Assembly (NCBI GenBank): GCA_002067705.1
Contig: MVRL01000086.1
Span: 62,001 to 126,000, forward strand
DNA length: 64,000 nucleotides
Direction of reading: 5' to 3'
Origin: Methanosaeta sp. PtaU1.Bin112
GTDB lineage: Archaea > Halobacteriota > Methanosarcinia > Methanotrichales > Methanotrichaceae
A program made the position numbers and the translations under genes. The stretch's first letter is position 1. Every line of letters begins with the position of its first letter. The notes below the pieces were generated by a model. The model made no database searches. It was given only the letters and a program-made list of their open reading frames with translations, and was not told where the DNA came from. Below, piece by piece: positions 25,384-34,338 of this stretch.

Positions 25384-27998
25384 GACCCCCTTCCCGATTG
25401 AATTTTATTGATCTCATTTTCCAGGTCAGGACTCATCCGAGTCCCATTGAGACGGCAAGAAGCGATGAAGAGAAGCGTTATCTGATCGTACTTGACTCCC
25501 ACCATATTGGCACCGCTCAGATCGACATCTGAAAGATATGTGATTGTAAGGTTAGCCCCGCTTAAATCTGCGCCTGTGAGGTTGACGTTCTCCAGCGCGG
25601 ACTTGCTGATCTCACAATTCATAAGGTCTGCATTGCTTAAATCAAGACCGTTCATGAGGACACCGCTAAATTTGGCTGAGTTGAGCGAAGCGTTATGAAA
25701 GGTCAAACCCTCTGAGCTTATTGCATAAAAGATGGCATCACTGAGATCTGCTCCTGAAAAATCGGCAGAGTTCATTTGATTGCCCTGGAAACTGATTCCT
25801 CTGAGATCGGCGCCTGAAAAATCCGCATAGGACATATCTGCATACTCCATTTTGCATCTGCTGAATATGCAACCGGATAGATTTGCCCTGGTAAGGTATG
25901 CTCTGGTAAAGTCTGACCCGCTCAGGTCCGACCGGCTGAGATCGGCAGCAAACAGCTCAGCCCTTCCGAACTGGCAGTTACGCAGCTGGCTATCACTCAT
26001 ATCGATCCAATTGAGTCTCGCTCCCAGTAAGCTGGAATTGATCAGTGATGCGTTCATTATTCTGGCGAGTGTGAAATCGGTCCCGACAAGCCTTGCCTGA
26101 CTCAGGTCAGCTCCGGAGAGATTGGCAGCATTCAGATGGGCACTGGTCAGGTCAGACTCACTCAGATCGGAACCAGAGAGATCCGAGTTGTTCAACTGGG
26201 AACCAATCAGCTTCGCGCCTTTCAGATTGGATCCTATGAGGCTGGACCGATCGATCCAGGTATCCTCAAGATTGCACCTCGATAGATTGGCATTTGATAG
26301 GTCTGATCCGGAGAGGCCTGATGCCAGGAAGCTCGAGCCGGATAGGTCTGCTCTGCTGAGATTTGCCGAAGTCAAATTGGCGAATATGGACCTGATGTGA
26401 TTCAACCGGGCAGCAGATAGATTTGCGCCCTTCATGCGTGACTCAGAGATATCGGCAAACGCCAGGCATGCGCCGGATAAATCGGCATCGATGATATTGG
26501 CTCCGATTAGGCTTGATCTGGATAGATTCGCACCATTCATTATAGAGTCCTGAAGCCTTGCCCGATTCATAAAAGCGCCTACAAATTGCGAGTCGCTCAT
26601 ATCGGACAGGCTCAGATTTGCAGCCTCAAATCGAGCTCCGCTGAGGTTTGTGCTTCTTAAAACAGATCCGGTTATCCGGGCTTGATCGAGATTCGATCCG
26701 CTCAGATCCGCGCCGCTTAGATTTGATCCGATAATATTGGCACCCGCCAGGTTAGCACCTTTGATCACGGCCAGATGCAGGTCGGCGCCGTGCAGGTCAG
26801 CCTCATCAAGATTAGCGTAACTGAGGTTGCTTCCTGCAAGTCGGGCATCGGATAGATTGGACCGCACAAGATTGGAATAACTCAGGTCTGTGCCCACTAA
26901 AACCGAATCCTGCAGATCCGACTGGCTGAGATCCTTTCTGCATAATTGCAGATGGCTGAGATTCTCGGATTCAAGAGAAGAGCGAGCCTGGAATGGCTGG
27001 TTGATGATGCTGCTGCCCGGCGGCAAGAGGTCGAGAGATATGCCGAAACGAGTCAAAACAAAATAGTCAAACATATAGCGATTTAGGCACTCATTCATCA
27101 CGGGAATCTTGTCAGCGGATTCGCCCTGAAGGATAGAAAGAGCCATATCTGCAGCCTCATCTCCCTGGAAATAGCTGCTGATCATCTTTCCGCCCACGAC
27201 TCCATAGCCCAGGTAGAAATCGTATATGCTGTAGAATGGAACTGGGCTTGCTTCCTGGACGAGCTGGGCCGCGTCCTCATAGGTCAGGAAGACCCCGGAT
27301 CGATCGCGGTTCATGGTCATGAGCAGCACAAGGCTGTCATTGGACAACGATTCAAGGCTCTGGCGAAGCTCCACGGAGGTGAGGTTGTCCAGATACTGGA
27401 AGGAGATATTGCTCTCAAAGCGAGGGATGACGGCATCCAGAACCTTTCGGGCAGACTGACCGGTTGCAGTCTGATCGGTTACTATGGCAATATGCCTGCT
27501 TTGAGGATGAAGATTGAGCATGAGGGAGATTGTGCTTTCCAGATCATACGCTTCCACCACACCTGTAAAGCCATTCATTCCGTTTAGCATCTCGTCCTCG
27601 AAGTACACTACACCGCAGAAGACCACAGGTGTTCCAGGAAAGAGATCATCCCTGTTTTTCAGCAGGAAATTAAACGCATCCGTATCTACAGAGATGATGA
27701 GATCAAAAGGCCGATTTTTATATTTCTTTTGATAGAGATCCTTCAGATCGGAAAGACGGGCTGGATCGGCGGCGATTCGCTTTGCGTCCATGTATTCCAC
27801 GGAAAAAGTCGCGGAGGGCATCTTCATCGCGAAATGCAGCTTGATCTCCGAGATAATGCTATCCTCCCAGGTCATGCCGGGATGATAGGAGGCAAGGATA
27901 AGGATATTTCTGGGAGTGCTTTCCGGGACTGCAAACGAAGGTCCGATGCTAAAATAGACGAGCATTAAAATCAGGCATATTTCAATGGCAATTCTCAT
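25380..27998 (-). CDS. Exported fusion: periplasmic-binding-like sensor domain plus long pentapeptide-repeat domain
   Basis: An 872-residue exported protein. After a signal peptide (about 1-23) residues 28-320 match the ABC_sub_bind type of periplasmic domain often found as the sensor of histidine kinases: RNILILASYHPGMTWEDSII, VEYMDAKRIA, DLIISVDTDAFNFLLKNRDD, and FPGTPVVFCGVVYFEDEML. From about residue 335 to 855 the protein is continuous pentapeptide repeats of the A(D/N)LSG pattern, roughly 100 units, which form a square beta helix. There is no membrane anchor, kinase or other output domain. The protein is probably extracellular; repeats may serve as a rod or binding surface. I know of no described family with this arrangement. 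Confidence 0.85.
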   Translation of the reverse strand: MRIAIEICLILMLVYFSIGPSFAVPESTPRNILILASYHPGMTWEDSIISEIKLHFAMKMPSATFSVEYMDAKRIAADPARLSDLKDLYQKKYKNRPFDLIISVDTDAFNFLLKNRDDLFPGTPVVFCGVVYFEDEMLNGMNGFTGVVEAYDLESTISLMLNLHPQSRHIAIVTDQTATGQSARKVLDAVIPRFESNISFQYLDNLTSVELRQSLESLSNDSLVLLMTMNRDRSGVFLTYEDAAQLVQEASPVPFYSIYDFYLGYGVVGGKMISSYFQGDEAADMALSILQGESADKIPVMNECLNRYMFDYFVLTRFGISLDLLPPGSSIINQPFQARSSLESENLSHLQLCRKDLSQSDLQDSVLVGTDLSYSNLVRSNLSDARLAGSNLSYANLDEADLHGADLHLAVIKGANLAGANIIGSNLSGADLSGSNLDQARITGSVLRSTNLSGARFEAANLSLSDMSDSQFVGAFMNRARLQDSIMNGANLSRSSLIGANIIDADLSGACLAFADISESRMKGANLSAARLNHIRSIFANLTSANLSRADLSGSSFLASGLSGSDLSNANLSRCNLEDTWIDRSSLIGSNLKGAKLIGSQLNNSDLSGSDLSESDLTSAHLNAANLSGADLSQARLVGTDFTLARIMNASLINSSLLGARLNWIDMSDSQLRNCQFGRAELFAADLSRSDLSGSDFTRAYLTRANLSGCIFSRCKMEYADMSYADFSGADLRGISFQGNQMNSADFSGADLSDAIFYAISSEGLTFHNASLNSAKFSGVLMNGLDLSNADLMNCEISKSALENVNLTGADLSGANLTITYLSDVDLSGANMVGVKYDQITLLFIASCRLNGTRMSPDLENEINKIQSGRGS

Positions 27999-28127
27999 AT
28001 CGATGGCATCCCTCTGTGAATATGCGGACCAGTTATTAATAATCTTTTGTATGTCTCTTCGTCCCTACAATAAGAGATAAATAGTCAGCAATCTAATATG
28101 CAAAGTTGCATCTCAGGTGATGAATCT

Positions 28128-28748
28128 ATGTCTGATAAAAAAATGTATTCTCTACCACAGCTTCCCTACGCCTACAATGCCCTGGAGCCATTTGTCTCAG
28201 AGCCGCAGCTGCGCCTACATCATGATAAGCACCACGCCGCCTATGTCAATGCAGCCAACGCCATACTGGAGAGGCTGGACAAAGCCCGCCAGGCGGGAGC
28301 GGATGTGGACATGAAGGCCACCCTCAAGGAGCTGTCCTTCCAGGTGGGAGGGCATGTTCTGCATAGCCTGTTCTGGGAAAATCTGGCTCCGGCGGCAAAG
28401 ACGGGAAAGGAGCCGGGCGGCGCTCTGGCGGAAGCTCTGAAGAACGAGTTCGGATCCTTTGAGCGCTTCAAGAAGGAGTTTTCCGCCGCAGCTGCAAGCG
28501 CAGAGGGCTCGGGCTGGGCGGCACTGGCCAGGTGCGGCCTGACCGGCAGACTGCTGATCATGCAGATTGAGAAGCACAATGTAAACGTCTTCCCTCATCT
28601 TCGCATCCTCATGGTCCTGGATGTCTGGGAGCATGCCTACTATCTCGACTACAAGAACGAGAGGCCCAAATTCGTGGAGGCCTTCTGGAACATTGTGAAC
28701 TGGGGGGAGGTCAACAGGAGGCTGGAGTCGATAATTAAACAGTCGTAA
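28128..28748 (+). CDS. sodA: Superoxide dismutase, Fe/Mn type
   Basis: Dismutes superoxide in the cytoplasm. From ATG 28128, behind AGGTGATG, it has 206 residues: [20 protein letters not shown], metal ligands in [13 protein letters not shown] and in [13 protein letters not shown], and the [16 protein letters not shown] block with the last Asp and His. The frame is open from 28098 but the added ten residues are not family-like. An A/T-rich region upstream (ttattaataatc, about 28033) could supply the promoter. Confidence 0.95.
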   Translation: MSDKKMYSLPQLPYAYNALEPFVSEPQLRLHHDKHHAAYVNAANAILERLDKARQAGADVDMKATLKELSFQVGGHVLHSLFWENLAPAAKTGKEPGGALAEALKNEFGSFERFKKEFSAAAASAEGSGWAALARCGLTGRLLIMQIEKHNVNVFPHLRILMVLDVWEHAYYLDYKNERPKFVEAFWNIVNWGEVNRRLESIIKQS

Positions 28749-29044
28749 ATAATTAATAATTTTTTATATTATTATATTCAATATTACTACTACAATTCTG
28801 TGATGCAATTAGACTGCGAGACTACCTCAGCTCTGAGAAACACTTTCACCTCGCACACATTAAGATTATAGCCGCAAACCCAGAAGGTCAATCGCATTCT
28901 TTATTAATCAGGTCGGACATAATTGCTAAAAGATTTTGATGGAGTTAATGAGCGAAACTCGAATAAACCCAGGATGAAATACTGTATAATAAGTCGATCG
29001 CCGAGAGGATGAGTTATGTTGCTTTATGGTAGAGGGGATGGGCT
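28749..29044. other. A/T-rich intergenic region between sodA and nrdD
   Basis: No gene is visible. T-rich runs just after sodA (aataattttttatattatta, 28755-28775) look like an archaeal oligo-T terminator, and the second half should hold the nrdD promoter; tactgtataataag near 28980 is a possible TATA element. Confidence 0.4.
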
Positions 29045-32000
29045 TTGAGCAGCAGAATTGTGCAGCAGACCCTGGAAGGGCTGGCTGTCTCTGCCATGCC
29101 CAGGGTTAGGACCACAGACGGCCATCTGCTGGACTGGAATAGAGATGCCATAGCCAAGCAGCTGCTCAAGGAGACAAAACTCTCTGAGCAATTTTATAAA
29201 GAGCCAGGCATAACCCCAGAAGAGGCTCAGGATATCGCAAGAGAGGTGGAGCGCCGAGTGCGCTGGATGAACGTCCAGTACCTCAGCGGCCCACTTGTGC
29301 GCGAGATCATGAATGTGGTCCTCCTGGAGAGGCATCACACTGAATGGCGCAACATCTGCACGCGCGTGGGAACTCCGGTCTTCGATGCCCACCTCATCGA
29401 TATCGGCACGGGCTTTGAGTCCAAGGAGAATGCCAACCTCCAGGAAAATGCCGAGACCAGCCACAAGAAGAAGGCGGACAAGATCAGCAAGGAGCAGTAC
29501 CTGCTGCTTCTGCCGCCCCATCTCGCCGACCGCCACCTGGCCGGAGACCTGCACATCCACGATCTGGAATATTTTGGAACCAGGCCATTTTGCATCGATG
29601 GGTGCACCGCCGTGCCCGTGATCGATAAAGGCATAAGAGCCATCATAAGGCCAGACGAAATGCCATTTGATGGCGACTACTACTATCCAGAGGAACTCTA
29701 TGCCATATCGCCACGCGGACCCAAAAAGGTGATAAAAGTCTCACGCCGCCCGGCAGACAGAGATCTTCTGAAGATAAAAACCACCAGCGGCAAATCTTTG
29801 AAAGTCACGCACGAGCACAGGATACCAGTCATCGGCCAAGGCATAAAGAAAGCTGAAGATATCAATCCAGGCGATGTATTAAGTGGAGCATTTGAGAACG
29901 GACTGAACCTGCGCGCAGAGCCCATTGAGAGCTTGGACCTGATAAATGAGTTCGTGGATAAAGTGCCTGCATCAGATCTGGAATCCATCTTCGTGAGAGG
30001 CGCTCGCCCGCTCTTCCATAAGGTGATCGAGGAAGGAAGATGCCAGTCGTTCTCGGATATATCCCTATCATTGGGCGTCGAGCATCATAAAGAGTGGTAC
30101 ACCAGAGGCATAATGCCCATATCGCTCTTCAAGAGATTTGCAGATTATTTTGGCCTGGACAGCTGCGCAGAGCTGAGGATAGGCGCAACCGGAAGCGAAC
30201 ACGATCTGCCTTCCGTCTTCACCCTCACAGCAGATGTCGCGAAGATGCTGGGCTACTTCATCTCCGAGGGCAACTACAACATCCAGCAAGGCCATAACTA
30301 CAATCTGGTCATCACCGGAAGTAAGCACGCAGAAACGGTAAAATGCTGTGCAAATGGCGCACTCAATACTTATGCGACGACGACGGAGGGCAACCCTTCC
30401 ACCAGGACGATTTACGGCATAGAGGGCGAGTGGGAGAGAGCCAAACAGGTTTATTTCGGAGGCAAGCTCATTTTCCTGCTATTCCGGTACGTCTTTGGCA
30501 TAGCCGGAAAAAGCTACAAGAAGAGGATTCCCAGCATCGTCTACCAGATGAGCGACGGTCTCCTGCATCACTTCTTGAGTGCATTATTTACCGGAGACGG
30601 CTCCGCATTCTACCGGCCGGAAAAGTCCGATTGCATCGTCAATTACACTACCGCTTCAGAGATGCTTCGCCAGGAGCTATGTCTTCTCCTCACATCACTA
30701 GGAATGAATCCTCAGGTTGTGGAGCTGTACGAGGGAGAGGAGAGACGGACACTCTACAGGATACAGCTCAATGGATTCAGAAACATTTTGGCTTTCAGCA
30801 AGGTGGCCGGATTCCTTGACAGCCGCCAGGAGCACATCGATAGGTTCCTGTCCGAGGTCAAGGAGACTCACATGATCCCGAAACAGGAAGTGGTCAGAGA
30901 GATCGTCTCCGCAAAGCCGTCAGGCGAGTATGTCTACGACCTGTTCTTGGAAGGCGATGACGAAGAAAGCCATACATACTTCGCCTCAGACGGCTTGCTG
31001 ATACACAACTGTCAAGATTGGGATCTGCGCTATTTCCTCTACTACGGCCTGATGCCCGACGGCCTGGGCACCAAGGCCAGCGTTGCGGGACCGGCCAAGA
31101 AGCCGGAGGTGGCCATGCTGCACGCCGTAAAAGCCCTGGGAAGCGCCCAGACCAACTTCGCGGGTGGACAGGGCTTTTACAACTTCCTGACATTCATCGC
31201 TCCATACTTTGAGGGCAAAGATTACGGGGAGATAGTCCAGCTCATGCAGATGTTCGTCTACGAGATGACACAGATGATGGTCGCTCGCGGCGGACAGCTC
31301 GTCTTCTCCTCGGTGCAGCTGACGCCCGGAGTTCCCAAGCTGTGGAAGGACAAGCCCGCCGTCTTTGCCGGCAAGGTCTGGAACGGCTCATCGCCCGAGG
31401 CTCCGCTCAAGACCTACGGGCAGTTCGAGCGCGAGGTCCGTCTGGCCTTCAAGGCCCTCATGGAGGTCATGCTCGCCGGCGACTACTGGGGCAAGCCCTT
31501 CAACTTCCCCAAGCCGGAGATAAGCATCGAGCCGGACTTCATGAAGGAGGATGAGGCCTTCAATGCAGCGCACCCCGACCTGCCCACCTACCAGCAGCTC
31601 TACCTCATGACGTTCAAGCTGGCTGCTGAGTACGGCACGCCGTACTTCGACAATCAGCTCCCCGCATATCGCGGTGCAGGAGAGGGAATATCGTGCTATC
31701 AATGCTGTGCGTATCAATTTGCCGCCACCTACGACAGCGACAGCCTGTTTGAGGACAAGCTGTACTTCAAGGAGGGAAAGCACTTCTCAATGGGCTCCTG
31801 GCAGGTTGTATCCCTCAACTGTCCTCGCGCCGCTTACCTCGCGAGGGGCGACGACGAGCTTCTCTTCGAATATCTCCGAGAGCTGATGGACACATCGGTT
31901 GAGATCTTCAAGGTCAAGCGCCAGTGGATGAACCAGGTAATCAAGAACCACCGCATGCCCTTCGCCACCCAACAGCCGCGCGACCCGCGCACGGGCGAGA

Positions 32001-32740
32001 AAGGCAGCGTCGCCGTCGACCTGGAAGGGCTCGTCTATACCATCGGCGTGGTGGGCGTCAACGAGATGGTGCAATTCCATACCGGAAAACAGATGCATGA
32101 GTCTAAGGAGGCCTGGAAGCTGGCCGTGCGGGCTATGACCGAGATGGAGATCTACGCTAAAAAGCTCTCCATGCAGCACGGCATGACCATCGCCCTGGCG
32201 CGCACGCCTGCGGAGACCACCGCCCAGAGATTCGCGGTATCCGACCTCATCCATGAGGAGTATCGGGACTATGCCGAGAAGGTTGTCAAGGGCGACCTGT
32301 CAGCCGTAAATAAGAACCTGCACAAGACGCGCGATCTGCCGGTCTATTACACCAACGGCACTCACCTGCCGCCCAGCGCCGACGTGACCATATTCGAAAG
32401 GGCAAAACTCGAACATGTCTTCTTCCCGATAGTCGATGGAGGAAATATATTCCATATCTTCATGGGAGAAGCTACCCCTGATCCCCAGGGCCTGATGGAC
32501 TTCGGCATGCGCCTCTCCCGAGAGACACAGATCGGATACTTTACCTTCAGCCGAGATATGACGGTATGCCTGGGATGCTCTCAGGTATCAGGAGGATTGA
32601 AAGAGCAGTGCCCTAATTGCGGGTCGAGCGACGTGGACCACATAAGCAGAATTACCGGGTATCTCCAGGCGGTTAGCGGATGGAACAACGCCAAACGCCA
32701 GGAGCTGAAGGACCGAAAAAGGTACAACGAACTGGCATAA
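29045..32740 (+). CDS. nrdD: Anaerobic ribonucleoside-triphosphate reductase, intein-containing precursor
   Basis: Class III glycyl-radical ribonucleotide reductase; the 1231-residue precursor gives a 758-residue enzyme after removal of a 473-residue intein (residues 183-655). The N-terminal ATP-cone-like part is VRTTDGHLLDWNRDAIAKQL; the extein junction restores DLEYFGTRPF-CQDWDLRYFL. The C-terminus has a four-Cys zinc site (CLGC...CPNC) and the glycyl-radical motif RITGYLQ, Gly1205 in the precursor. Start is TTG 29045 behind GAGGGGATGG, or ATG 29096. It needs an activase (NrdG), which is not in the window. It provides dNTPs under the strict anaerobiosis of a methanogen. Confidence 0.95.
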   Translation: MSSRIVQQTLEGLAVSAMPRVRTTDGHLLDWNRDAIAKQLLKETKLSEQFYKEPGITPEEAQDIAREVERRVRWMNVQYLSGPLVREIMNVVLLERHHTEWRNICTRVGTPVFDAHLIDIGTGFESKENANLQENAETSHKKKADKISKEQYLLLLPPHLADRHLAGDLHIHDLEYFGTRPFCIDGCTAVPVIDKGIRAIIRPDEMPFDGDYYYPEELYAISPRGPKKVIKVSRRPADRDLLKIKTTSGKSLKVTHEHRIPVIGQGIKKAEDINPGDVLSGAFENGLNLRAEPIESLDLINEFVDKVPASDLESIFVRGARPLFHKVIEEGRCQSFSDISLSLGVEHHKEWYTRGIMPISLFKRFADYFGLDSCAELRIGATGSEHDLPSVFTLTADVAKMLGYFISEGNYNIQQGHNYNLVITGSKHAETVKCCANGALNTYATTTEGNPSTRTIYGIEGEWERAKQVYFGGKLIFLLFRYVFGIAGKSYKKRIPSIVYQMSDGLLHHFLSALFTGDGSAFYRPEKSDCIVNYTTASEMLRQELCLLLTSLGMNPQVVELYEGEERRTLYRIQLNGFRNILAFSKVAGFLDSRQEHIDRFLSEVKETHMIPKQEVVREIVSAKPSGEYVYDLFLEGDDEESHTYFASDGLLIHNCQDWDLRYFLYYGLMPDGLGTKASVAGPAKKPEVAMLHAVKALGSAQTNFAGGQGFYNFLTFIAPYFEGKDYGEIVQLMQMFVYEMTQMMVARGGQLVFSSVQLTPGVPKLWKDKPAVFAGKVWNGSSPEAPLKTYGQFEREVRLAFKALMEVMLAGDYWGKPFNFPKPEISIEPDFMKEDEAFNAAHPDLPTYQQLYLMTFKLAAEYGTPYFDNQLPAYRGAGEGISCYQCCAYQFAATYDSDSLFEDKLYFKEGKHFSMGSWQVVSLNCPRAAYLARGDDELLFEYLRELMDTSVEIFKVKRQWMNQVIKNHRMPFATQQPRDPRTGEKGSVAVDLEGLVYTIGVVGVNEMVQFHTGKQMHESKEAWKLAVRAMTEMEIYAKKLSMQHGMTIALARTPAETTAQRFAVSDLIHEEYRDYAEKVVKGDLSAVNKNLHKTRDLPVYYTNGTHLPPSADVTIFERAKLEHVFFPIVDGGNIFHIFMGEATPDPQGLMDFGMRLSRETQIGYFTFSRDMTVCLGCSQVSGGLKEQCPNCGSSDVDHISRITGYLQAVSGWNNAKRQELKDRKRYNELA
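29591..31009 (+). mobile_element. NrdD intein with LAGLIDADG homing endonuclease
   Basis: A 473-residue in-frame protein intron. It starts at Cys (CIDGCTAVPVIDKG, block A), has block B LKVTHEHRIPVI with the Thr-x-x-His, two dodecapeptide motifs of a LAGLIDADG nuclease (MLGYFISEGNYN and FLSALFTGDGSAF, both acidic residues kept), and ends VYDLFLEGDDEESHTYF...LLIHN before the +1 Cys. All splicing residues and both nuclease acids are intact, so it should splice and may still home into empty nrdD genes. Confidence 0.93.
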
Positions 32741-32760
32741 GGAAAAATAGCCTAACGAAA

Positions 32761-32768
32761 GGTATATA
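32761..32768 (+). promoter_or_regulatory. Probable TATA box for the ferredoxin gene
   Basis: GGTATATATC lies about 60 bases upstream of the ferredoxin ATG; transcription would begin near 32788, at the left arm of the hairpin in the leader. Confidence 0.45.
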
Positions 32769-32786
32769 TCAGATATACTAACAGTG

Positions 32787-32809
32787 AATTTGCCCTAGTA
32801 AGGCAAATT
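32787..32809 (+). promoter_or_regulatory. Perfect inverted repeat next to the ferredoxin ribosome-binding site
   Basis: AATTTGCC (32787-32794) and GGCAAATT (32802-32809) form an 8-base stem with a 7-base loop. The right arm ends directly at the GGAGGAG ribosome-binding site (32810-32816), so in RNA the hairpin could affect ribosome access; as DNA it could be an operator near the transcription start. Confidence 0.5.
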
Positions 32810-32823
32810 GGAGGAGTCTATTA

Positions 32824-33003
32824 ATGCCCGCAGTTGTTAACAGAGAAGAATGCGTAAGCTGTGGAACTTGCGTCGAGGAGTGCCCAGAAGAAGCCATCAC
32901 CCTGGACGACGAAGAAATAGCAGTTGTAAATAAGGAAAAGTGCACTGAGTGCGGAACGTGTGTTGAGGCTTGCCCATCCGAAGCAATCACCATGGAAAAG
33001 TAA
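32824..33003 (+). CDS. 2[4Fe-4S] ferredoxin
   Basis: A 59-residue low-potential electron carrier with two complete cluster motifs: [16 protein letters not shown] and [16 protein letters not shown], linked by an acidic loop ([14 protein letters not shown]). Strong ribosome-binding site GGAGGAG, own TATA box, and a short leader with a hairpin. In methanogens such ferredoxins serve CO dehydrogenase/acetyl-CoA synthase and hydrogenase-like complexes; here it follows nrdD, whose activase also needs low-potential electrons, though the link is only positional. Confidence 0.95.
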   Translation: MPAVVNREECVSCGTCVEECPEEAITLDDEEIAVVNKEKCTECGTCVEACPSEAITMEK

Positions 33004-33046
33004 TTGCACATTCCGTGCCTTTTTTGTATTTTTTATCATATTCTTC

Positions 33047-33742
33047 TCAATTTCCTGCGCCATCCTTTTCGGGCAGCGACCTGCAATGCGGTTCTATCTC
33101 AGTTAGAGTCTCGTAGAACTGCTCCCAGTCCAGTGTCGTGGCCACACAGCCCGCCGTCAATAGCTGCACCCCTCGCGCCGGAATGCCGTAGCGATGGCAG
33201 AGATCAAGGCCCTCTTTTATCTCCATATGGCATCCTACGCCCACAATAGCTCGCGGCTGATATTTCTTGATGATCCTCTTTATAAAGCTGGATCCAGGAA
33301 CGATGAAGAATCGGTAACCTAACCCCTCTGCATATCTCTTGGCCTCGCCGACGCCACAGCGCCCGCAGTTCACGCACATTATACCCTCCGGCGTGAGCTT
33401 GGCAGGACACTCGGTACTGCGAACACACTGGGGCATGAAGATGAATCGCATGGAAAAAGGTACCCTCAAAAACTTCTTGCTGTTTATGTAATTGCGAAGC
33501 CGCACACCCACATCATCTACTATGGAATCATCGGCGCGAAAGATCCAGAAGAGGGCCGTGATTACATTTTCAAGAAGAACAATACCTAAAAGCATATATC
33601 TAGCCGCGAAGAAATTGCCCGTCTTGAAGGAATAAAGAACAAGCATCGATACGATAAGAGACAGTATCAAGATCAAAGCGGCCAGAAGTACTACGACCTC
33701 GCCCACCAGATAAAACAGCTGATTTACATACTCAGGAAACAT
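33047..33742 (-). CDS. DUF116 family membrane protein
   Basis: A 231-residue protein with two or three N-terminal membrane helices (about 8-38 and 47-67) and a soluble Cys-rich domain. The domain carries RFIFMPQCVRSTECPAKLTP, GIMCVNCGRCGVGEAKRYAE, FIVPGSSFIKRIIKKYQPRA and IVGVGCHMEIKEGL, the signature of DUF116, whose Cys set probably holds a metal cluster. The family occurs in methanogens and anaerobic bacteria; its function is unknown. It converges with the ferredoxin gene. Confidence 0.88.
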   Translation of the reverse strand: MFPEYVNQLFYLVGEVVVLLAALILILSLIVSMLVLYSFKTGNFFAARYMLLGIVLLENVITALFWIFRADDSIVDDVGVRLRNYINSKKFLRVPFSMRFIFMPQCVRSTECPAKLTPEGIMCVNCGRCGVGEAKRYAEGLGYRFFIVPGSSFIKRIIKKYQPRAIVGVGCHMEIKEGLDLCHRYGIPARGVQLLTAGCVATTLDWEQFYETLTEIEPHCRSLPEKDGAGN

Positions 33743-33882
33743 GACAGTAGCATAGAAAATCCTAATGCCTATAAATCAGTTGCCTACAGCCTGAAGCTCG
33801 CCGGGCGGCGCAAGTTTTTTATTCCACGTGGCAGTGAAGATTCACACCTTCGCCTTTATGAAATTTAATGAGGACTATTAAG

Positions 33883-34338
33883 ATGGCTAAAATTCATAGC
33901 AGAAAAAAGGGCTCCTCCCGATCCAGACCACCTGCGAACGCAAAGGTGCCAGCATGGTCTGATGTCTCCAAAGAGGAGTTAGAAAAGACAATCATGAAGC
34001 TGCACGAGAGCGGGATGGCTCCCAGCCGCATTGGCCTGACTCTGCGAGATCAATACGGAGTGCCCAGCACCAAGCTGCTTTTAGGCAAGAACATAACCGG
34101 CTTTTTAAAGGATAAGAACGCCCTGCCGGATATTCCAGAGGACCTCGCCAACCTGATGAGAAAAGCTCTGCATGTGCGCAGACACGTCAAAGCCAATAAA
34201 AAGGATATTCACAACAGGAGATCCCTGAATCTCACAGAGAGCAAGGTCCGCAGATTGGTAAAATATTATCATGACTCAGGAAGATTGGCACCGGATTGGA
34301 CCTACTCGCCTGAGACGGCTGAGATTCTCATCTCATGA
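33883..34338 (+). CDS. rps15: 30S ribosomal protein S15
   Basis: The archaeal S15 (eukaryotic uS15/S13 type) of 151 residues, which binds 16S rRNA helix 22. MAKIHSRKKGSSRSRPP is the normal opening, so ATG 33883 is preferred over ATG 33868. VSKEELEKTIMKLHESGMAP and RIGLTLRDQYGVPSTKLLLG are conserved, as is the ending VKYYHDSGRLAPDWTYSPET. First gene of the S15-DHH-Pcc1-SerRS operon; its stop overlaps the DHH start. Confidence 0.96.
   Translation: MAKIHSRKKGSSRSRPPANAKVPAWSDVSKEELEKTIMKLHESGMAPSRIGLTLRDQYGVPSTKLLLGKNITGFLKDKNALPDIPEDLANLMRKALHVRRHVKANKKDIHNRRSLNLTESKVRRLVKYYHDSGRLAPDWTYSPETAEILIS

Noticed and set aside
25492-26400. Several Arg/Ser/Pro/Leu-rich + strand frames opposite the pentapeptide gene
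   Set aside because: Periodic antisense of A(D/N)LSG codons keeps these frames open; same effect at 51881-54447. No start signals.
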